A stretch of DNA of 64,000 nt from Azolla caroliniana (Eukaryota > Polypodiophyta), in assembly GCA_043228905.1 (NCBI GenBank), contig JBHGNT010000002.1, forward strand, positions 12,834,001-12,898,000. The letters run 5' to 3'. Positions 24,281-36,341 of the stretch are shown piece after piece. A program made the position numbers and the translations under genes. The notes under the pieces are model-generated. The model was given only the letters and a program-made list of their open reading frames with translations, did no database searches and had not been told where the DNA came from. Each line of letters begins with the position of its first letter. Within the stretch, counting starts at the first letter, position 1.

Positions 24281-26434
24281 CTAAAAATCCTCTCGGTTCT
24301 CGCCATCGAGGGACTCGCGGTTTCGCTCATGGTTCGGTCGCACCGTCAGGAACTGGACCGAATGACGCCCGTCCTGACTCTTGACCCTCGCGTAAGCCGA
24401 CCCGTTGTCCAGCACCTTGGTCTCCATTCGCGCTGCCGTAATGTACGGTTCTCCCAGTATGACCGGGTGCGAGGACGTCTCCTGCACAAAGCAGTGCTGG
24501 TCTATTTCGACGTCGCCGATCTTGACTCGCACGTTTGGGTAGGCCCCGTGTAGTTCCTCGGTGGTGCGCGTCGCCGCCCGTATCTTCCACCCGTGGTTAG
24601 TGTTGATCGGCCATTTCCCCTTCTTGTAGAACTCCATGGACATCAGGTTTATTTCCGAACCGTGGTCCACCAGCGCCACCACCAGTTCCTGAACATCTCC
24701 GATCTTCACCGGGGTTTCCGTGGTCTCTCGGGCCCAGTGTGGCCTCGAGAAGTGGCTCTCCGCCCACTCGTCTTCCAGCGCCATGTCCTCTATGTGCGCC
24801 GTCCGCACCTCCACCGGCCTTCCCGGTTCTGCCTCCGTTGACAGCCTCTTCCTCTTCACCAAGTCCACGATGGAGTCGTGGAACTCCTTCTTGGCGATCC
24901 CTAACACCTCCCGCAACGACAGTTCCACCTTGCTGTCGAGGATTCGTTCTTCCAGGACCTTTCGTAGGTCCGTGGTCCTTTCGATCTCCGTGCCAAAATG
25001 ATACCCGCCCTTTTTGTGGTTATCCCGGGCACTGGACTCACCGGCCTCGTTCCGTTTCGGCCCGAATCGGGTTTCGTATCTCTGTGAAGATCCGGCCCCT
25101 CCGGGTTTACCTACCCGTTTGTCTTCAACTAGAGCCTCGTAGTTCTGGCAAGCCGCTTCGACGAAACCCGTCTTTTCATCGACCGGGTCACTCCACCCGG
25201 TTACCTCTTGGACCCGCTTCTCCGCGCGGTCCGCCTCGTCTCTCTTTAATCGGGCACCGGCGAGGCCTTCCAGCACCGTCGGCCAGAACTCGGCTTTGCT
25301 CTCCTTCCGGGCCTTGCTGCCTCCGACCCGAATACCGGCTGACGCTGAGTAGTGGACGGTCTCCGCGTGCCGGGCTGCCGCCTCTTCCATCAGCCTTTTC
25401 ATTCCTCCTCGCCTGTTGTTTCGGTTCAGGACCCTCCGGGTATCGCTGGCGTGCACCCGACCTTCCCATAGGTACACTACACGGCTTCTCAAAGCCTCCA
25501 TAAAGTCCCCGCAGTCTTTCCGGATGTGGCCGACCTCGTCGCACCACATGCACCTACTTCCTGCCGGAGGCCGTCGGTCACGAGCCTGATCGCCGCCTTC
25601 TCTCCTAGCCTAGGCGATCTGGAGATCCTTTACCGCTCGTGTCAACTCCTCCAAAGCTGTTCCCCCGGACGAGCCTCTGACCACGCCGGTCGAAGCCGAA
25701 CCGGTTTCGAGCCACTCCCGGGTCTCTTCCCTTCGCGCATGCGGTATCGGTTCGAGCTTCCTTGCTGCGACAGGTCCCGCCCCGGTCGCCTCTGTATTAG
25801 CCCACTCCCACCGTTTGTCAAAACGACCGCAGACTCTTTTTACGGTGGTCCAGTCAGCCGTCAGCCCGTCTTCGGTTTCCAGTAAGGAGCCAACTTGCCC
25901 CCGATCCCTTGCGTCAACCGATTTGACAATTAGCAGGACACGACTTGTGTCCAGAACGGTCCGATCGAGCGCAGAAAGGCGCGCAAAGCGTTCCTCAAAC
26001 TCCCGGAGGAGTACCGATGCATTGCTTCCTTTGTTGGGGGACTCCACCCACTCCATGAAGCTCCGCTTCGAAAGTCGAAGCGCGTCATCCAGCCTGTATT
26101 TCTCCAGGAGCCTTCCTTCGAATTCCTCCCAGGTTCGGCTCTCCGCCCGGACCTCGAGCACCTCCGCATGGATGCCCAGCATCGCCACTCGAGGGAATCC
26201 GGCAAGACGCCTCTCTTCCGGAATATCCCTCATCAACATCTCCGCCCGGTAGGACGCCAAATAACTCGTGGCATCCTTTCCACTGAACTGGCCGATCGTA
26301 CCGACGATCGCCTCAATAACCCTGTCAAGGGCGCCGGTGCCCTCGCGCGCGCTCACTATCCGGTCCACGGTCGAAGCCATGGCCTCTGCAAGATCCGAAC
26401 CCCTCATCTTCTGCTCCTCTGCCGCCTGTTTCAC
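24281..26434 (-). pseudogene. Gag and protease of the Ty3-like element
   Basis: One frame runs from about 26434 to 24281, with a TAG at 25612-25610. The N-terminal part resembles a retroviral-type capsid (WEEFEGRLLEKYRLDDALR). A zinc knuckle CMWCDEVGHIRKDC lies near 25555-25515. The protease is at the C-terminal end, with VVALVDHGSEINLMSMEFY and VILGEPYITAARMETKV. The usual D-T/S-G triad reads D-H-G here, which seems characteristic of this lineage rather than a mutation. A stop and a frame change separate it from pol at about 24281-24209. Confidence 0.8.
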
Positions 26435-26447
26435 GTCGGGTTCACCA
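26431..26447 (-). other. Primer-binding site, tRNA-Trp type
   Basis: The minus strand reads TGGTGAACCCGACGTGA four bases from the LTR end. As I recall the plant tRNA-Trp(CCA) sequence, its 3' end plus CCA is the exact complement over 17 bases. Plant copia and most chromoviruses use initiator tRNA-Met instead. Confidence 0.75.
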
Positions 26448-26451
26448 AATA

Positions 26452-26622
26452 TGTCGGGTTACTACGCGCGTGCGTGGAGAAACGAGGCGGGACCACCGGG
26501 GTCTTGGACCGAAGAGCAAGTGATAGAAAGGGAATGAGAAAGAGAGAGACGCCCTGTCACATATGAGTAAGAAACACAGGGGCACGGCCCGTCAACACAG
26601 ATGACGCGAAGGGACACAGAGA
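26452..26622 (-). repeat. 5' LTR of the Ty3-like element, truncated
   Basis: Only the 171 bp nearest the primer site survive. They match 20628-20792 with few differences. At 26623 the sequence switches abruptly to copia LTR, so the promoter part of this LTR is missing. Confidence 0.85.
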
Positions 26623-27139
26623 TAGTGATCTGTTTTCTCTGGGTTTGTGAACCCCCGTGGTTTTTCCCATTTCCGGTTTTCCACGTAAAATATCGGCGTC
26701 TCTATGTCTTCACGTTTTTCTTGTTTGTGTACTAGTTCTTGGTTTCTGCACACGAATACGAACGTGAAACCGGTTGTGGCCGGTCGATTCCTTACAAAGT
26801 GGTATCAGAGCGATGGAAGACTCGTTCGGCGGCATGTTTATGCTAACGGGCTCCAACTACTCAGTGTGGAAGTCGACGATGAGAGGCATGCTCGTGTGCG
26901 AAGACCTTTGGCTGCCAGTGCAGTTCGGACATAAAAGACCAAACAAGATTGATGGAGCAACATGGGAAGTGTTGCATCTAAAGGCGGCTGCATACATAAG
27001 GTGTTTTATTGATATGATTCTATACAACAACTTTGGCGAAGAAACAAATGCAGAAGTCCATGGAAGAAGATCAGTGTCATGTTCAAAAACAAAAACGCTG
27101 TGAATTGAGTGTCAATATTTTGAAAAATTGTGAGGCTTC
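26623..27139 (+). mobile_element. Copia fragment: LTR end, primer site and gag start
   Basis: Positions 26630-26796 match the last part of the copia LTR at 16380-16545. A primer site TGGTATCAGAGC follows at 26800-26811, then a gag frame from the ATG at 26813. It keeps LPVQFG, where the 16562 copy has a TAG. The fragment ends at about 27139, where sequence changes to minus-strand gypsy. Confidence 0.85.
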
Positions 27140-30100
27140 ATATTCTTCTCCGGTTGAGAGTTGGATTGGTGGTGGAGGAGAATGGTGTTGATTGGGGATT
27201 TCAGATATATGGCAAGGTTCTAGAAGGGAGACATGGAATACATTATGAATATGGAAGTGGGATGGTAGCTCTAAGCGAACAACCATGGAACCAATTTTCT
27301 CAATGATTCAGAAAGGGCCTAACTTCTTGTAATCAAGCTTCGGACAAGGATGAGTGGTGCCAATATTGCGACGGAGAAGCCAAACAAAATCACCTACCTC
27401 GAACCGGGGAGCATCTAAGCGAAGATGGTCAGCTTGCTCCTTGTAGCATTCGCCAACGAGGGTGAGTTCCAAGGAAAGACCACAATGTAAATCCTCTAAG
27501 ACACGTGCTCGGTCCTCCACAGAAGGATTCAAAGAGTCTAAGGGAAGCGAAATGTTGAAGTGGGCGTGGAGACCGTAGTTTGCAAAAAATGGAGTAACTC
27601 CCATAGATGTATGTAGAGAGTTGTTGTAGGTGAACTTGGCAAGTGGGAGAAGGTCAACCTAGTTGTCTTGTTGGTAGCTAAGAGAGCACCGCAAGTATTG
27701 TTCCAAGATTTGGTTAACCCGGTCCATTTGTCCATCGGTTTGTGGATCATAGGCGGAAGATAGTTTCATAGTACAACCGAAGGTTTGCAGAAGGCACCGC
27801 CAGAAATTGGAAACAAATCGTGGTCCTCGATTAGAAGTGATATCGTCCGGGAGTCCATGTAGTCGAACCACATTTTTGAAAAGCAAATCGGCTGTTTCCT
27901 ATCTGGTAATGGTTTTGGCACATGGAGCAAAATGAATCATCTTGGTGAAGCAATCAACCATGACGAATACCGAGTCATACCCACCATGAAAAGGAAGGTC
28001 AGTGATGTAATTCCATGGAAAGAGAGGCCTAAGGCTGTTTGGGGATTGGGAGAGGGTGAAGGAGACCATATGGTCGATGATGAGATGCTTTAGAGCGAGC
28101 ACAAACGTCGCATGATTTAACGAACTCCTTGACCAATTTCCATGGTTGTGGCCACCAGTACCCCGGAGATATCAACTCCAAGGTTTTCGCAACGCCAAAA
28201 TGACCAACAAGTGGATCATCGTGACACTCGTGAAGCACCCTGGTCCGACAGGGACCTTCTGGGACATACAAAAGATTATCTCGAAACAAAAGATTATCTT
28301 GAATTGTATAACGAGCTAAATCAGGCCTTTTGGGTTCGTGGGAGGGGTTTGTGATACTTGCCTTGACCTCTGTGGTGAACTTATCAGTCTTAGTGGCTTT
28401 TTCTATTTGCTTGAGCAAAGAGTCATCCCGGAGCAAGTAAGTAGCAAAGTTGTAGAATTGGTCACGCTTTAACAAACTCTGGGACTGCTGAACATAGGCT
28501 TCATCCTCTGAAGTGAGTTCGAACTCAGATCGATGGGATAAAACATCGGCTGCCATGTGTTGAGCGCCAGGTCGAAAGATTATCGCGCCTGTCTACGATT
28601 TGACCATCGCGCCTCATAGTCTGCTAAGAAGTTTGACCATCGCGCCTGTCTATGATTTAAGGTTCGTGTGGTAGAAAAGTATATTAGATTTTTGTGATCG
28701 GTAATCACTTGGATATGGTGTTGCACCCCGGCTAAATAGGGTCTTCATTCTTCAAAAGAAGCAATAATAGCGAGAAGCTCCTTGTCGTATATGGGGTAGT
28801 TGATTTCTAGGGCCGTGAATTTGCAGGAGAAGTAAGCCACCGAGTGAAGCACATGGACCTCATCTGGTTGCGAGAGGATCGCCCCAATGGTGAAATCGGA
28901 AGTATCCATTTTGACTTGAAAAGGCTTAGTGGGGTCAGGATGTAAGAGGACTGGTGCGATAGTAAAGGCTTGTTTCAGCAAGTCGAATGCCTTTTGTGTA
29001 GTTGTCCATTCAAAAGTAGTATCCTTGCGGGTAAGAGAAATGAGAGGTTGTGCAACCACTGAGAATCCTTTGATGAAGAGATGATAAAAATTGGCAAAAC
29101 CAAGGAATGATTGCACATCTCGTACCTGCATTGGGACAACCCACTCTTGGATAGTCTTGACTTTCCGTGTGTCCATTGTGATTCCCTGTGTCGAAATGAC
29201 ATACCCAAGAAACTCTACACAATTACGATCAAATTCACATTTTTCACTTTTAGCATAGAGTCCATGCTTGCAAGGTTTGGCGAGGACTAACCTAACATGT
29301 CGAGTATGCTCCTTGATGTTCAAAGAGAAGACCAAGATATCATCTAGATAGATCACAACAAAATGATCTAGATATTCTCGGAAGATGTCATTCATCATAT
29401 GCTGGGATACTTCAGGAGCATTAGTGAGGCTGAAAAGCATTACCTTATACTCGAAATGACCGTAACGCATTCTAAAGGAAATTTTCCATTCATCTCCAGG
29501 TTTGATCCGTACCAGATTGTATGCTCCCCGTAGGTCAATCTTAGAGAAGTACTGCCCAGTTCTGAGCATTACCTTATACTCAAAATGACTGTAGTGCATT
29601 CTAAAGGAAGTTTTCCATTCATCTCTAGGTTTGATCCGTACTAGATTGTATGCTCCCCATAGGTCAATCTTAGAGAAGATCTGCCCAGTCCAGAGTCGAT
29701 CCAACAACTCTAGGATGAGAGGCAGTGGGTAGCGGTTGCGAACAATAATCTTGTTTAGACCCCGATAGTCAACGCAGAGGCGTAAGGAGCCATCTTTATT
29801 TTTCACGAACAAAATAGGAGCTCCTTCTAGTGATTTTGAGGGTTGATTAAAACCCTTTACAAGGTTCTTGTCGAGATAAGTTCGGAGTGCTTGGAGTTCT
29901 GGTTCTGACAAACCATAAATTGGCCAAAGGGAGGACTGACACCTTCTTGCAAATCAATTGGACAGTCGTAGCGTCGATGCTTAGGCAAGTGATCAACATT
30001 CTTTATCTCAAACACGTCCCTGAAGTCTTCATAATTGGACGGTAGTGAGTCAGTAGCTATCCTAATTGGATTGCTCGACTCAGAGGCACTACACACTATT

Positions 30101-31626
30101 TTCCTTGTTGTGACTGGATGTGAGCATCCGCCTTGGAGCTAATTCTTGCTTTAATGGGAGGGTGAGCACCTACTACAACATGACATACTGCTTGCACCTC
30201 CGAGCTGGTTTGGGAGAAAGTAGAGTGATTGTGCCAATCAACAAGTGGATTTTGTGCCTTCAGCCAAGACAAACCAAGGATGAACGGATGTCGCAGTGAA
30301 GTGATAACATAAAACGTTAAGGCCTCCTGGTGGTCCCCGAACTGTAAGATAAGTGGAACAGTGGCTTCGGTGACTGCTCCTGAAGAAAGCATGCGTCCAT
30401 CAATAGCTTCCACTAGGATTGGCTTGGACAATTGGACAACCGGAAATTTGTGTTTACGAACGAACCTTTTGTCCATAAAACACGTTGTTGCCCCGGAATC
30501 AAGAAGTCTTAAGGACCTAATTGAAATCGACTTGAAATGGATGCTTACCGAAAAGGAGAAATCTTTTGTCGATGTAGCCAAACTATGTGCGCGACACGAA
30601 TGCGGATTGTCCAACCACATGGCTCCTATTGTAGTTGGACACCGTCGTTTTCTGCTTGTTGGATCCGTCTTGTCGTATTGTTTGTAGATATTTGTTGTTG
30701 ATTATTCTTGATTGGGAAAAAACGAATTAGATGGGTGGATGCACCACAATATAATCATAGTCCGTTAGTTCGGCAATACCTCCGTTCTGTCTCGATGAGT
30801 GGCGGGTCGCGATCTCGATCAATTTCCATCGGCGCGGCGTCATCGTACGATGACGATGGAGAAGATCTCGAAGAGGGTTTCCACCTTGAAGTTGCTCGTT
30901 ACTCTTGACGAAGCTCAAACAACCGATCGTCACAATTAACTGCTTGCATGATGGCTTGCGACCATGACGTAGGCTCCGGAAAGTTGAGGAGTAAATATTT
31001 AATCTCGCTTCGAAGGCCTCGACGAAAATGGTGATAGAGAGCTTGGCCATCCCACTGAACATCACATGCTAATTGTCTAAATTCAGAGACATACCTTGAT
31101 TTAATGAATAGAGTTTGGTAATGGCAGTTCGGTGTCGGTTTGTATCCCCAAATGTTGCCTCAAACTTTGCCAGAAAGGCAAGAAATTTTTGTAGAAGTGG
31201 TGATGAAGTTTCGACCAATGCTGCAAACCAGGCTTGTGCAGCTCCTGACAAAAGGGTCTCGATGAGACCAACTTGACGAAAATCATCTGCATACCGTTGA
31301 GGCTGTAGTTGGATAATAAGCTTGATCTAATTTATGAACCCTCGGAAGTGCTTCCTCGTGCCATCGAACTTGTCAGGTAAACTAATCTTGGGCTCCATAC
31401 TTGTAGTCGGATGGGGAGGAGTTGGAGAAAGCCTAGATGAGGAACCAGACTCTATAGGTAGAACATTTGTTGATGCAGGAGGAGAGTTGGTTTTTTCTTC
31501 GAGTTCTATCGGTGTTCCAACTTGAAGCTTCTGTAACGACTCTTGAAGGTTGTTATTCTCAAGTTGAAGGTTGTCATTTTCAAGTTGAAGTTTATGCATG
31601 GCTTCCATGAGCTGAAGATCCGACAT
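27140..31626 (-). pseudogene. Ty3/gypsy gag-pol, degenerate
   Basis: On the minus strand, gag starts at the ATG at 31626 with a Leu/Asn/Gln-rich coiled coil (residues 1-40: repeats of QLENDNLQ and QLENNNLQ), then capsid (31330-30740). The protease (LLDSGATTCFMDKRFV) spans 30620-30096. RT and RNase H occupy 29930-28560 (YLDD at about 29350). Integrase is at 28450-27310 with the zinc site HFGVAKT...CDVCARSK. The C-terminal tail (FHVSLLEPC, GEEYE) is cut at 27140. Several frameshifts and stops separate the parts. RT contains an in-frame 129-bp tandem duplication. Confidence 0.88.
29437..29694 (-). repeat. 129-bp in-frame tandem duplication inside RT
   Basis: Units 29437-29565 and 29566-29694 are the same length and differ at roughly a dozen positions. 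Each encodes the RT segment with FSKIDLRGAYNLVRI and HFEYKVML, so the protein would carry 43 extra residues inside the catalytic fold. Confidence 0.92.
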
Positions 31627-32040
31627 GTTGACGCTTAGAAATGGGAAGGTGAACAAATTGTCACGGAAGGGTGGAATGAGGCTAGGTACTAAGAGAGAGC
31701 GAAAGCATAAACAAGATCACAAGATTGTCACGGACAAGTAGACGAGGCTCAATATTAAGAGATAACAGGAGAGAGAGCATAGACAAGAGAACAAGCAAGA
31801 GAGAGAGAAAATAGACAAATGAACAAGAATTGAATTATGCTTTTGTAACTGGTATTGTTCAGCTTGATTGTAATCAAGGTGCACCCCAATATTTATACAA
31901 GAATGTGGAGGTATGCATGAAAGTTAGAAGACTTCTAGAGAGCGCATGGAAACTTCTAGAGAGTGCATGAAGATGCATTCTCTAGAAGGTTTTTGAAAGT
32001 TCTAGTGATCAATCTATAATGTTATAAGTTGAATCTTATA
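31627..32040 (-). other. Probable leader and LTR remnant of the gypsy element
   Basis: This AG-rich stretch upstream of gag has a TATA-like box (TTGTATAAATATTGG on the minus strand, about 31888-31902), TCTAGAG repeats near 31932-31985 and no coding potential. It looks like an LTR, but no second copy is present to define its ends. Confidence 0.4.
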
Positions 32041-32057
32041 CAATACAATAACGCATA

Positions 32058-32130
32058 GATGGATGTAGCTCAATTGTTAAGGTTGCCCAATAAGACCAGA
32101 AGGTCATGGGTTCAACCCCCACCACTCCAT
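32058..32130 (+). repeat. tRNA-like sequence, probable SINE head
   Basis: The stretch has an A-box-like TAGCTCAATTG near its start and a B-box GGTTCAACCC (about 32111-32120), spaced as in a tRNA gene. A T-arm-like stem is visible (TGGG/CCCA around TTCAACC). The acceptor stem pairs poorly, so a functional tRNA is unlikely. It lies between a gypsy remnant and the truncated end of a copia element. No A-rich tail is obvious. Confidence 0.5.
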
Positions 32131-32139
32131 GTGGCATCC

Positions 32140-35100
32140 TGTCTATGACAATGCTCGCGGAAAAAATGGTAGTACACCTCAATGTGCTTGGTCCGGGCAT
32201 GGAAGACGGGGTTCTTCACAAGTTGGACACTGTTAAAGTTGTCTCAATAGATCGTTGTCGGATCGGACACCTCCACCTGCAGATCCTTGAGTAGCCTCTT
32301 GCGCCAGATGACTTCACACATAGCGACAACCGCTCCTCAATACTCAGCCTCCGTGCTTGACAATGCCACTATCGGCTGCTTTTTACTGCTCCATGCGATC
32401 GCCACACTTCCCAATGAAAATGCGTATATCCAGATGTTGATCTGCGATCGCCAGCATTTCTGGCCCAATCGGCATCCGTGTAACCGACTAACAGCTGGGC
32501 TACTCCTACCTATAGCAACGCCATGTCCTTAGTGTTGCTAACATACCACAATATCCTTTGCGCGCACTGAAGGTGTTTGGTCATGGGCTATGACATAAAT
32601 TAACTTATCAGGCCGACCGGGTAACTAAGATCCAGTCGAGTGATCGTCAAATAAATTAGGCTTCTGAAAATCTATCGGAACTGTGTTGGGTCACACGCCT
32701 TTCCCGAATCTCAGTGAAGCTTGATGTTTCTGTCTAGAGGAGTTGAGATGGACTTACAATCTGCCATCCTGAATTTGAAGAGCATACTCAACACATAATA
32801 TCGTTGGTTGATCTGTATGCCTTTGGAGGTGCGGATCACTTTGATCCCTAGGAAGTAATGATGGTCCCCTACATCCTTCATGTTGAATGATGCTGCGACC
32901 TGGGACTTTACGCGACTGATTTCATCTAGGTCAGCGCCAACGATGACTAAATCATCGACATAAAGTAAAATACTAACAGATCCATGTCGACCTTGCTGGA
33001 AGAACAATGAAGAGCCCGATTTGGACGTCGCAAACCCCATCCGAAGCAGGCGTTGCGTGATCTTCGCGTTCCACGCACGCGGGGCTTGTTTTAGTCTGTA
33101 GAGGGACTTCTTCAGTCGGCATACCGCCGAGGTGTTCTCTCTGAACTGAAATCCGGGGGGTTGTACCATGTACACTTGTTCCTCTAGTTCTCCTTGAAGA
33201 AACGCATTCTTTACATCCATCTGATGTAAATGCCACCTCTTTACTGCTGCTACCGCAAGCTGGACAAGGACAATTGTCATTTTGGTGACTGGTGCAAAGG
33301 TCTCATCGTAGTCGATGCCGTGTTGTTGTGTGTATTTCTTTGCTACTAACCGGGCCTTGTAGTGGTTGATAGAGCCGTTGGTGTTGTACTTGACCTTGTA
33401 CACCAACCTGCATACAATCGGCTTTACACCCTTCGGGGCGTCAACCAGGTCCCTGGTTTCATTTTCCGCTAACGCGAGCATCTCTTCCTCCATTGCGGCA
33501 CACCAATTTGCGTCCTTCGCTGCTTCTGCATAACTCTCCAGCTCACACAGTTCCGCCACTCGCGTCATGTATGCATAATAATTGTGCCATGTACTCATTG
33601 TATCCAAACCACACCACGGGGTTCTTCTAGTGGGTAGATTGGCGTAATTGCTCATTAGTCGATTTTAAGGCCCTCTTCGCCGACGCGGGCTTCATTTCCG
33701 AAGGACTGTCTTCGTTCTTCTTGAAGTAGGATTCACTTTGATCTGACTCGTGTTTACCAGTGCCGTACTCCGGCATCTTTTTCATTCCCTTCTCTTTGTG
33801 CATAAACCATCTCCTCGACTTCCTATGCGGAGAATGAACGACCGAGTCTCCACTACTCGCTAGCTTTGCGTCTGAGTTGTCATGCCGACTCAGTCACTCA
33901 TTCGGCCCACTGACTCTCTTCAAGAGCTCCGATGTCTCCTTCATCCCGAGGCATTTCAGACTCACTGACCTCTTCGTCAGAGATCGGAATGGAGTCGTTA
34001 GGAGTTGGAGGCGAAGGCAAGTACCACGACGCGTACTCGGCGAACACAACATCACGACTTACATGAGATTTTTTGGTTTAGGGGTTATAACACTTATAAC
34101 CCTTCTGTTCATTCGAGTAGCCAACCAAGATACACTTCTTAGCTTTGGCATTCAACTTCTTCCGTTTTTCCTTTGGCACATGCACATCCGCAATGCTACC
34201 CAAGACCGGTAAGTGTGCCAAGTTCGGCTTCTTCTTGATGTACACTCATGTGATGACACTCCTCCATTGGCAGATGCCCGATTGTGAAGGTAGATGGCTG
34301 TTTTGACTGCTTCGGCCTAATAGAACTTTGGAAGATGCTTCTCTTCAAGCATTGCCCTTGCCACCTTTTCTATCGTCTGATCCTTCGTCTCGGCCACGCT
34401 GTTTTGTTGCGGAGTGTATCTACATGAGAATTCACGTTGAATTCCCTCCTTCTGTAGATAACTCAAGAATTGGTTGGAGAAGTACTCCTTCCCGCCATCG
34501 GACCTTAGGCACTTGATCTTTCGCCTGCTTTCCCTTTCCGCAAGGCTCTTTACCTTGAGGAAACATTGCCAAGTGTGCCAAGTGAAGTCATTGATGAAGG
34601 TTACAAAGTAACGGCTTCCTCTGATGCTCACGTTCTGTGTCGGTCCTCATATATCCGAATGGATCACATCGAGTAGATTTCAACTCCGATTATGCTCGTT
34701 GGGAAATGGAAGTCGGTGCTACTTCCCGAGCTTGCAAGCTTCGCAGACTTGGCCGTACCGGCCACTAAAATTTGGCAATCTGAAAATGATGTTCTTCATC
34801 CGCATTTTATGAAGGCATGGGAAGTTAACATGGCCGAACCGCTTGTGCCATAGGTCGATGTACGAATCGACTTTCGTTCCTTTCGCGAACAACGCAGTTA
34901 GGACTTCATTGGTATTGAGGATGAACATCCTCCCTTCTCGGTGCCCTTGCGCAATGACTTTCCTGTCTTCTTCGATGTAGCAATCTATATGCGTGAATCG
35001 AACTTGCATCCCTTGGTTGACGATCTGTCCGACTGAGACTGTGTTCTTCGTTATTGTTAGGACGTGTAGCATGTTCATGAGTTTCCCTTTCTGCTTGACG

Positions 35101-36300
35101 TGGCTGAGGGGTACTTGACCGACATGTTCGATGGTATGCGGAGTGTCATCTCCTGTTTCGACCACTCCCTGTTTTTCCGGTTTCTCCAAGTACAAGAACC
35201 ATTCCTTGTGACTTGTCATATGATTTGATGCTTCAGAGTCAACATACCACACCTCCTTCAGTTTAGAGGTGTTCACCGCCATCGAATTGGCTTTGTGCTT
35301 CATTACGAAGGCTAGGCCCGATCCATTTTTGGCTCGTTCGGAGCCCTCGGCGTAGTGCGATAGCTGTCGATTTCCTTGTTCGGTCCGCCTAGAGCCGAAT
35401 GTAGTTCTCTCCGAATCGGCATGTTTCTTCCAGCACTCGCTCTCCCTGTGGCCTTTCTTTCCATAGTACTAGCATTCCGCGACAGGCTTTCCTTGCCAGT
35501 TTTCGGTGCCGCCTCGACTCCCCCTGCTTCGGGAGGGTTCAGAACTATTGTTGGCATTACGACCATGCCTTCCATCTTGGTCATGTCGGCCACCTCCATT
35601 GTGCGTCAACTCGCGTCGTTCGCCAAGACCACGGGGGCTATCTTCTTCCGTGTACAACATCTTGTTGTCGGCGTGCGTACTTATGGAGGCACCCCCATGG
35701 TTATCCTTTTACTAGGAGCATCGACTGCAAATCGAAAAACAACAACGTATTCTCCCTCGTACAAACAGTAGTTTGGAATGCTCCAAACTTTGACGCTAAC
35801 CCTCCGAAGTTAACCTGCACCATTTTGTCCTCCTCGACGTTTACATCGACGGAGGCAAGAGAGTCACATATGTTCTTGATCATGGAGGTGTAATCAGCGA
35901 ACGACATATCTCGTTGTCGAACATTGCTCAACTCTTGCCTACGTTGGAGCTTTCTGGTTGTGGTGCTCGCGGTGAAAATCTTTTTGAGATTTCCCCAAGC
36001 ATTCTTCGGTGTCCTCGCATATCGAATGTAGCTCAAAAGCTGATCGTGCACATAGGATGCGAAGTAGTAGAGAAATCTGCTTGGCACCTATTCCTAGGTC
36101 AGGAAATCTCTGTGTGACAATTCGGGTGCTGTGTCATTACCTCCATTGACATAACTCCAGTAGCCATGCCCGGGCAGGTACTGGTGCATCTTGTACGATC
36201 AAGATGCATAGTTGTACGACCAAGAAGGTGCATCGACATATCTCTGTCGGAAGTGAGCTAGCCATTCCTTTGTCCATTCTTTCCTTCTTTTGTTCTTCAT
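32140..36300 (-). pseudogene. Copia gag-pol, broken
   Basis: Gag begins near 36280 (MASSLPTE) and spans about 36280-35370 with frame breaks; the zinc-knuckle region lies near 35470. Protease is at 35260 (VWYVDSEASNHMT, with the usual DSGAS changed to DSEAS). Integrase covers 34850-34320 (KIKCLRSDGGKEYFSNQF, QQNSVAETKDQTIE). RT lies at 33655-32711 (MDVKNAFLQGELEEQVYM, YVDD at about 32960). RNase H is truncated at 32140. The Gly-to-Glu change in the protease alone should inactivate it. Confidence 0.85.
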
Positions 36301-36322
36301 TGTGAGCAACAGAGGATCTCAA

Positions 36323-36341
36323 CCCTCACGTTCTGGTACCA
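36323..36341 (-). other. Primer-binding site, altered
   Basis: The minus strand reads TGGTACCAGAACGTGAGGG right after the LTR. The family standard is TGGTAT[TC]AGAGC, so this site carries at least one change from the initiator tRNA-Met complement. Confidence 0.6.

Larger units (their letters stand above)
20628..26622 (-). mobile_element. Unusual GC-rich Ty3-like LTR retrotransposon
   Basis: A direct repeat shared by 20628-20792 and 26452-26622 (about 165-170 bp, nearly identical) identifies the LTRs; the right copy is cut off where a copia fragment begins. Between them the minus strand encodes gag with a zinc knuckle, protease, RT, RNase H and integrase in Ty3 order. The primer site complements tRNA-Trp. 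The DNA is clearly richer in G+C than its surroundings. The protein motifs (DHGSEINLMS, YSGYDQFQL, VADRGELDAEEA) differ from those of ordinary plant chromoviruses and, from memory, resemble elements common in fungal genomes. Confidence 0.88.

Noticed and set aside
24739-25503. 254-codon plus-strand frame rich in Pro, Ser and Arg
   Set aside because: It is the complement of the GC-rich gag-protease frame; it has no motifs and its composition reflects base bias.
32058-32130. Functional tRNA gene
   Set aside because: The acceptor stem does not pair well and no clear anticodon arm could be drawn, so a SINE head or decayed tRNA fits better.
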